Of a stretch of 46,362 bases of DNA, positions 41,443 to 46,362 are shown piece after piece; within the stretch, counting starts at the first letter, position 1; each line of letters begins with the position of its first letter. The notes beneath the pieces are model-generated. The model had not been told where the DNA came from and did not search any database. It saw only the letters and a program-made list of their open reading frames with translations. The position numbers and the translations under genes are program-made. Source of the stretch: a virus; the IMG/VR virus record IMGVR_UViG_3300021962_000187, positions 1 through 46,362 of that record; one strand, written 5' to 3'.

Positions 41443-42242
41443 TGCGTGGCGTAGTTATATTTGCTTACAACAGTGGCGATATTGATTACCAGGCAATGGC
41501 AGCTTGGAGTGCCAGGCGCATCGCACAACATTTGAGTTTGCCAACCACACTGATAACTGACAGTGTGCCTGCTGACTCAACTGCATTTGAAGATGTTGTC
41601 TTAACCACTGCCGAGTCGGGCGGTACCAGATATTTTGCCGATATTGGCAACAACGTAACGTGGTTCAATGGTAACCGTATGGATGTATATAACCTAAGTC
41701 CCTACAACGAAACACTAGTGTTAGATGCCGATTATGTTGTCTGTAGCGATCAATTAAACTTATTATTTGAAATGTCACAGGATTTTCTGGCTCCAATTAC
41801 AGCATATGATGTTACTAGCACACGCACATTCGATGACTTAAACTGGTTTGGCAACAATCGTATGCCCATGGCCTGGGCAACAGTAATGAGATTTCGTAGA
41901 TCCCAGTTGAGCAAAAGTGTATTTGACATGATGTCAATGATTCGCGAACACTGGCAACATTATCGCAACCTGTATGGTATTGCTAGATCAACTTATCGCA
42001 ATGACCATGCATTAAGCATAGCGTTGAATACATTGCATGGGCATCAAGGATCATGGCCCACGGTGCCTTGGGCACTGGCCAGCGTAGTGCCGGAACATGG
42101 ATTAAAGCAAATGGGCTACGACAAATTTCAAGTTTCTTATACAACTAGTGACTCAAAACTTCGACACGTTGTTGTTGCGGGACAAGATTTTCATGCCATG
42201 GGAAAAAAGCATTTGGGAGATATCATTGCCAGTACAAGCTGA
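41439..42242 (+). CDS. GT-A-type glycosyltransferase-like protein (paralog 1)
   Basis: This 267-residue protein has a nucleotide-sugar transferase-like layout. The first strand GVVIFAYNSG is followed by a helix, a second strand LPTTLITD, and then NETLVLDADYVV, which carries D96-x-D98, the likely metal and sugar-nucleotide-binding DxD. Later segments include TVMRFRRSQLSKSVFDMM and a STYRNDHALSIAL helix, as in GT-A-fold enzymes that count or pair acceptors. The open frame extends upstream to 41382, but ATG at 41439 gives the four-base overlap with the preceding stop seen elsewhere in this operon. It is a paralog of the next gene. The sugar and acceptor are unknown. Confidence 0.7.
   Translation: MMRGVVIFAYNSGDIDYQAMAAWSARRIAQHLSLPTTLITDSVPADSTAFEDVVLTTAESGGTRYFADIGNNVTWFNGNRMDVYNLSPYNETLVLDADYVVCSDQLNLLFEMSQDFLAPITAYDVTSTRTFDDLNWFGNNRMPMAWATVMRFRRSQLSKSVFDMMSMIREHWQHYRNLYGIARSTYRNDHALSIALNTLHGHQGSWPTVPWALASVVPEHGLKQMGYDKFQVSYTTSDSKLRHVVVAGQDFHAMGKKHLGDIIASTS
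42215..42228 (+). promoter_or_regulatory. Ribosome binding site deciding a TTG start
   Basis: GGGAG (42215-42219) is followed after ATATCA (one base plus five) by TTG at 42226-42228. The longer alternatives would overlap the previous gene by 50 to 95 bases without a comparable site. Confidence 0.55.
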
Positions 42243-43014
42243 ACGCGGATACTTGATTATTGCTGTCAATAATGACACAACAGATTACATTGCCTGTGCC
42301 CAACGTCTAAACGCCAGTATTAAACACTGGATGCCCGCTGCTCAAACCTGCTTGGTAACTGATATTGCAGCAAATCTACCCGAATTTGATTTTGTAGTGC
42401 CTCTGCCCTACGGCGACCAGTCCACTGTCAGTTGGAAACTCGATAATGATTGGCAAGCATTTCGTGCCAGCCCGTTTAGACAAACAATCAAACTAGAAGC
42501 CGACATGTTGATAACAAGTTCTGTCGACCATTGGTGGAATATGTTACAACACAAAGATGTAGTAGTTTCAACTGGTGCTAGAGATTACTATGATCGTCCT
42601 GCTGTCAGCAGACACTATCGTAAAATATTTGATGCAAACAATCTGCCCGACGTGTACAATGCCATAACTTATTGGCGACTTAGTAAAACAGCACAAGAGT
42701 TTTGGTTTTGGGTACAGCGTATATTTAAGAATTGGGCAGACTTTCGAACTCTGTTGACCTACCCCGATGATGACCCTACTACCGATATAGTATATGCTAT
42801 GGCAGCACAAATAATGGGTCCAGAGACAGTTACCATGCCTTTTGCTACCTATCCTCGAATAGTTCATATGAAGCGACACATCATAGGAACTCGCACCCAA
42901 GATTGGACACGCGAGTTAACTTGGGAATACAATAATGGAAGTTTGCAAATCAATACAGTAGCACAAACAGGTGCTGTCCATTACAACATCAAAGACTGGA
43001 ACCCCAATGGATGA
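42226..43014 (+). CDS. GT-A-type glycosyltransferase-like protein (paralog 2)
   Basis: With the TTG start at 42226 this is 262 residues, almost the length of paralog 1. It opens the same way: RGYLIIAVNNDTTDYIACAQ, then TCLVTD, aligned with RGVVIFAYNSGDIDYQAMAA and TLITD of paralog 1. The DxD position is E91-x-D93 (IKLEADMLI), so the first acidic residue is changed. Additional features are STGARDYYDRPAVSRHYRKI, WRLSKTAQEFWFWVQ and PDDDPTTDIVYAM. It overlaps the upstream gene by 17 bases and the next by eight. Tandem duplication followed by divergence is likely. It could have a different sugar specificity or be a catalytically weak partner. Confidence 0.68.
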   Translation: MPVQAERGYLIIAVNNDTTDYIACAQRLNASIKHWMPAAQTCLVTDIAANLPEFDFVVPLPYGDQSTVSWKLDNDWQAFRASPFRQTIKLEADMLITSSVDHWWNMLQHKDVVVSTGARDYYDRPAVSRHYRKIFDANNLPDVYNAITYWRLSKTAQEFWFWVQRIFKNWADFRTLLTYPDDDPTTDIVYAMAAQIMGPETVTMPFATYPRIVHMKRHIIGTRTQDWTRELTWEYNNGSLQINTVAQTGAVHYNIKDWNPNG

Positions 43015-43351
43015 AAACACACGTAACTTTTTAAACTTTTGGAATAACTATACCTGGTCCAAAGTTAAACCTGTATTTTTTAGATTGTATCATGACAACC
43101 AAGGTTATCCTGTTTGCTACTCAATGGAAGATCTTCCCGGACAGTATATTGAGATAACAGCGGAGCAATATGCCGAAAGCAGTGATCGAGTAGTAGTAAG
43201 GAATGGACAACTGATCCGGCTATATCAAGCTAGGACATCAAAACTAATACCGGCAGAATCAGGCACACCTTGCCATCCTACCGATATTACAATAGTAGTT
43301 GATGCAGAACCCAATCAAAAATGGAAGTTAAAGAACTATGACAACAATTGA
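43007..43351 (+). CDS. Conserved phage protein of unknown function, 114 residues
   Basis: The ATG at 43007 (eight-base overlap with the preceding gene, GGA seven bases upstream) was chosen over a GTG at 42971. The sequence starts MDENTRNFLNFWNNYTWSKV, then KPVFFRLYHDNQGYPVCYSM and EDLPGQYIEITAEQYAES, followed by a strand VVVRNGQLIRL. This arrangement recalls small proteins encoded beside glycosyltransferase-like genes in marine T4-like phages. The fold is probably mixed alpha/beta; no catalytic motif is visible. Position suggests it acts with its neighbours. Confidence 0.68.
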   Translation: MDENTRNFLNFWNNYTWSKVKPVFFRLYHDNQGYPVCYSMEDLPGQYIEITAEQYAESSDRVVVRNGQLIRLYQARTSKLIPAESGTPCHPTDITIVVDAEPNQKWKLKNYDNN

Positions 43352-44261
43352 CATTGCCGATTTAGATACAATTTATTTGAGTTATGATGAACCGCAAAAA
43401 GAAGAATTTTGGATCAAGATCAAAAACATGGTGCCCTGGGCCAAGAGGGTGGACGGCGTCAAAGGCTCGGATGCAGCGCACAAAGCCGCTGCCGCTGCCA
43501 GCGACACCGATAGATTTGTTCTCATCGATGGCGATAATCTTCCTGATTCTAGTTTTTTTAATTTGCAGCTGACCTTAGATGATCGTAATCAGGATTGTGT
43601 GTTCCGTTATCGTGCAAAGAATCATATCAACGGACTCATGTATGGCAACGGTGGGTTGAGTATATGGACACAAGATTTTGTTCGTACCATGCGTACACAC
43701 GAAAACACCGACGGTCGGGATGAAACCACTGTGGAGTTTTGTTTTGACCCCAAGTATATTGCCATGCACGACTGCTACTCCACTACCTATCCCAATGGTA
43801 CGCCATTTCAGGCTTGGCGTGCTGGATTCCGAGAAGGAGTCAAAATGTGTTTGAATCAAGGTCGTCGGCCTAACGTAAGCGAGTTTAAAGACCGTGTACA
43901 TCAACGCAACTTAGATCATTTAACCATTTGGCACAACGTAGGTGCCGATGTAGAGAATGGCATGTGGGCTATTGCTGGCGCCAGGCAAGGAACATATCTT
44001 ACTATGCTAACAGATTGGGACTATCGAGTAGTTCAATCGTTTGATGCTCTTTCTGAAATCTGGAAAGAAAATAAAAGTCGCGATCCTGCTGATATCATTA
44101 TGGAATTTCAAGGCCCACTAGGTACACAATTAGACCTACCTATGAGTATACACGGCGCTGAATTAAGCAAGTTTTTCAAGCATCACTATCGTAGTAATTG
44201 GCACAATCTCGGCATTATGGTTTCTGAGATGGATGTAATCAGACGCCAAGAAGGATGGTAA
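43338..44261 (+). CDS. Putative glycosyltransferase-like protein with DGD motif
   Basis: A 307-residue protein starting with IDIADLDTIYLSYDEPQKEE, then MVPWAKRVDGVKGSDAAHKA and TDRFVLIDGDN, where D64-G-D66 ends a hydrophobic strand exactly as the DxD of GT-A-fold glycosyltransferases. IYLSYDEP at the first strand and the G-S-D-A-x-H helix recur, to my memory, in homologues in marine phages where they are annotated as glycosyltransferase family 2 or hypothetical. The C-terminal half (NVSEFKDRVHQRNLDHLTIW, GMWAIAGARQG) has no motif I can assign. It overlaps the upstream gene by 14 bases and shares one base with the next start. Confidence 0.65.
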   Translation: MTTIDIADLDTIYLSYDEPQKEEFWIKIKNMVPWAKRVDGVKGSDAAHKAAAAASDTDRFVLIDGDNLPDSSFFNLQLTLDDRNQDCVFRYRAKNHINGLMYGNGGLSIWTQDFVRTMRTHENTDGRDETTVEFCFDPKYIAMHDCYSTTYPNGTPFQAWRAGFREGVKMCLNQGRRPNVSEFKDRVHQRNLDHLTIWHNVGADVENGMWAIAGARQGTYLTMLTDWDYRVVQSFDALSEIWKENKSRDPADIIMEFQGPLGTQLDLPMSIHGAELSKFFKHHYRSNWHNLGIMVSEMDVIRRQEGW

Positions 44262-44764
44262 TGGCCAGCTGGAGATTGCAACAACTAGAAATGTTCTATG
44301 GTGGAAAAGGAATTATAGAACAAGATCATCGATTGATCGAATTTGTTAAACAAAATCGTATTACAAATTTGACTTTGCTGGGCGATCCTGATCTAGCATA
44401 TTTTCAAGAACGATTACCTGACTGCGCAATCTCCGCAGATCTGCATAGAACAGCTCCGTTTATGTTGGCTGTGTTGAAAACCAATTTGAATATAAACTTA
44501 GAAAATTTTCTAAGAGAAATGCAATCACGAGTGATGGCATACCGCCCACATTGGCTGTACGTGGCCATCAACAAGTATGTGATCGAAACAAATGAAGTGT
44601 GGTCGGATTTAACCGATGATTACGATGCTGATTTGCTAGACATCATTGGCGACAGTTTGCTAGACTACCGTGAACTTTCCCGTCATTACTTGGAAGATCG
44701 TGGCCAGTATTTTAATTTTGCGCACCCAACAACCAATGTATACTATGAACGAATCGATAGTTAA
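44261..44764 (+). CDS. Unknown 167-residue protein
   Basis: No family recognised. It has a start helix WRLQQLEMFYGGKGIIEQDH, an alternating pattern RLIEFVKQNRITNLTLLGDP that resembles the first strand and glycine turn of a Rossmann-like domain, and an acidic C-terminal half (SDLTDDYDADLLDIIGDSLL). ATG at 44261 has GAAGGA five bases upstream and overlaps the previous stop by one base; an in-frame ATG at 44255 would place the ribosome site too close. A methyltransferase-like fold is conceivable but the SAM-binding motif is not clear. Confidence 0.58.
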   Translation: MASWRLQQLEMFYGGKGIIEQDHRLIEFVKQNRITNLTLLGDPDLAYFQERLPDCAISADLHRTAPFMLAVLKTNLNINLENFLREMQSRVMAYRPHWLYVAINKYVIETNEVWSDLTDDYDADLLDIIGDSLLDYRELSRHYLEDRGQYFNFAHPTTNVYYERIDS

Positions 44765-45314
44765 AAATACCAGACCCGATTCGGTTGCTGAGTTTGAAGG
44801 CAACTGGATGCGTTACCAAGCAACACATGCTCTGTCGAGAAACAACGTGGGATTGGCACAGTTTGTCAAACAAAATACATCAACAGGCACAACTGTTTCT
44901 ATTGACAGCTTTGCACCAGCGGTTGCTGCAACTCGTCATTATGAATTCGAACGTAATCGCATTATTTGGGAACACCAGTCTTATGACCCAGTTGAATTTG
45001 TGCAGGTTGCTAACAAATTGCCCCCAGATGTTGGATACAACAATGTAGTATGGTTAGGCGCAGAATCGTTTAAGTACATGACTGTGCCAGAATATTGTGA
45101 ATATGCGTCGAGTGTTTTAGATTTTCAATTGACCACAGGAAATGCCATAGTATGTTTGCCGTTATTGCACTTGCAGTACCATAGATTGCGTTATAATACA
45201 CAACAGATAATAAAACATATTGACAGCACATTTGGGCCTTATCACGTGCAAGATGTTTACTACGACACTAACGAATGTTACCTATCAATAAAAAGAGCCA
45301 GTAATGACAAATAA
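44745..45314 (+). CDS. Unknown 189-residue protein
   Basis: No family recognised. The ATG at 44745 (20-base overlap with the preceding gene) begins MNESIVKNTRPDSVAEFEGN; ATG 44736 is an alternative and the frame runs further back to 44670. NVVWLGAESFKYMTVPEYCE and NAIVCLPLLHLQYHRLRYNT suggest an alpha/beta core. The C-terminus ends DVYYDTNECYLSIKRASNDK. It overlaps the radical SAM gene by 11 bases. The FVKQN motif is shared with the preceding protein, too short to claim common descent. Confidence 0.58.
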   Translation: MNESIVKNTRPDSVAEFEGNWMRYQATHALSRNNVGLAQFVKQNTSTGTTVSIDSFAPAVAATRHYEFERNRIIWEHQSYDPVEFVQVANKLPPDVGYNNVVWLGAESFKYMTVPEYCEYASSVLDFQLTTGNAIVCLPLLHLQYHRLRYNTQQIIKHIDSTFGPYHVQDVYYDTNECYLSIKRASNDK

Positions 45315-46362
45315 AAGTCAGTTTATGAACGCAGCAGAAGAAATGCGGGAAAAGTTAGGCCCTGCACTTTGCTTGGCCAAATGGAAACAAGTAAGCCTAC
45401 ACTTGCCTACTGGTCTCAACAACTCGTGCTACCACCCACCCTTGCACAGTATAGATCCTGGTGTGCTCCGAGACAATCCTGGCGCACTACACAACACTGG
45501 ACACAAGAAACAACAGCGTGTCATGATGTTGAAAAATGAGAAACCATCTGAGTGTAGTTATTGCTGGAACATTGAAAAACACGGTGAGCTGAGTGATCGA
45601 CATTATCGTTCCGGAGAACCATGGGCCGCTGATGCATTTGATACAATTAAAAATAGTAACGGAACAGAGGATATTATACCCAGTTATGTTGAAGTTAACT
45701 TTAATCACGCTTGTAATCTTAGTTGTAGCTATTGTAGCCCTCAATTCAGTAGTTCATGGCAGCAGGAGGTCGAGAGACTGGGCGGATATCCTACTGGAAC
45801 TACTCATAATGATCCTAGCCATTTTGTTGGGCGTAATCGTCCTATCCCTGCCCGAGATCATAACCCTTATGTAGAAGCATTTTGGCAGTGGTGGCCTACT
45901 CTATACCCACAACTGAAGCATTTCCGCATGACCGGTGGTGAGCCACTAATGGACAAGAACACATATCGGGTATTTGACTATGTGCTGGCTCTGCCCAATC
46001 CTGATCTACATTTGAACGTAACGTCAAACTTCAGTGTAGAAGGAGCCTTATTTGTAAAGTATATGGACTATGTAAAAAAGTTGTGCAATACCAATATTGA
46101 ACACTTTATGCAATATGTCAGTATTGATTCAGGCATACCTAAACACGCTGAATATATCAGACACGGTATGAATCATGACCGTGTCATGGGGTATGCTCAT
46201 CACTACTTGTTTGAAATTCCCTACCGCAATAGTCTGACATTTATTATCACAATGAATAACCTCAGTGTGTTGGGACTGCAACGACTTTTAGAAAATGTCT
46301 TAGAAATGAGACGTGCATACAGCACAACCTATCAGCGTGTTTGGTTTGATACACCGTTGTTG
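45304..46362 (+). CDS. Radical SAM protein, twitch-type family (3' end beyond window)
   Basis: The frame is open from ATG 45304 to the last base (353 codons). The radical SAM motif C137-x3-C141-x2-C144 (HACNLSCSYCSPQFSSSW) is followed by the SAM-binding GGEP at 211-214 (FRMTGGEPLMDKNTY). Upstream of the core are SCYHPPLH (residues 41-48) and C84-x2-C87-W (ECSYCWNIEKHGELSDR), typical of the twitch-domain radical SAM proteins often carried by marine T4-like phages; their substrate is not known. It overlaps the preceding gene by 11 bases and is the eighth overlapping gene of the accessory operon. The C-terminal domain lies outside the window. Confidence 0.85.
   Translation, partial: MTNKSQFMNAAEEMREKLGPALCLAKWKQVSLHLPTGLNNSCYHPPLHSIDPGVLRDNPGALHNTGHKKQQRVMMLKNEKPSECSYCWNIEKHGELSDRHYRSGEPWAADAFDTIKNSNGTEDIIPSYVEVNFNHACNLSCSYCSPQFSSSWQQEVERLGGYPTGTTHNDPSHFVGRNRPIPARDHNPYVEAFWQWWPTLYPQLKHFRMTGGEPLMDKNTYRVFDYVLALPNPDLHLNVTSNFSVEGALFVKYMDYVKKLCNTNIEHFMQYVSIDSGIPKHAEYIRHGMNHDRVMGYAHHYLFEIPYRNSLTFIITMNNLSVLGLQRLLENVLEMRRAYSTTYQRVWFDTPLL

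Noticed and set aside
42148-42225. Upstream extension of the second glycosyltransferase-like gene to 42148
   Set aside because: It overlaps paralog 1 by 95 bases; the TTG at 42226 has GGGAG at good spacing and matches the start of paralog 1.
45593-45874. 93-residue plus-strand ORF inside the last gene
   Set aside because: It is out of frame with the radical SAM gene, whose motifs run across it.

Overview
This window looks like part of a T4-superfamily myovirus (tailed phage), probably from an aquatic environment. The basis is recognisable T4 core proteins in T4-like company. On the minus strand there are the late sigma factor gp55 and the recombination nuclease pair gp47 and gp46. On the plus strand a baseplate block runs gp48-like, gp53, hub protein, gp5-like spike, gp25 and gp6, followed by a giant structural protein and tail-fibre genes. 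I saw no tRNA, integrase, insertion sequence or CRISPR array. The host cannot be named from this sequence. All homology statements come from recognising motifs and family patterns by eye, not from searches.

Layout. (1) 1-856, plus strand: the end of one gene plus two small accessory genes in a tight stop/start-overlapping chain. (2) 857-1340: an unusually long gene-free, hairpin-rich stretch between converging transcription units. (3) 1341-9165, minus strand: transcription starts at gp55 and runs through gp47, a possible sulfotransferase-like protein, gp46, two different radical SAM enzymes, an unknown protein and a GIY-YIG endonuclease. Most junctions overlap by a few bases, so this reads as one replication/recombination/late-switch operon with metabolic passengers. 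(4) 9166-9275: a divergent control region in which an inverted repeat supplies possible -35 boxes on both strands. (5) 9276-41061, plus strand: 32 kb of baseplate and tail genes. It includes a repeat-rich 1509-residue gp48-like protein, a 4705-residue protein with an embedded seven-repeat FG-GAP-type propeller, and two fibre-like proteins. The block closes with a strong intrinsic terminator at 41080-41112. (6) 41102-46362: a sigma70-type promoter overlaps the terminator and drives eight genes, each overlapping the one before. They include two paralogous GT-A-like proteins, a third glycosyltransferase-like protein and, at the window edge, a radical SAM protein.

How the genes work together. gp55 would direct host RNA polymerase to late promoters, and ATAAATA elements of the right kind sit before gp6 and the tail-fibre gene. 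gp46/gp47 would process DNA ends for recombination-dependent replication. The baseplate genes build a hub and wedge much larger than in T4, because gp48-like, hub, gp5, gp6 and the giant protein all carry long extensions. The glycosyltransferase-like and radical SAM clusters are accessory and may modify virion, DNA or host envelope, but their substrates are not visible here.
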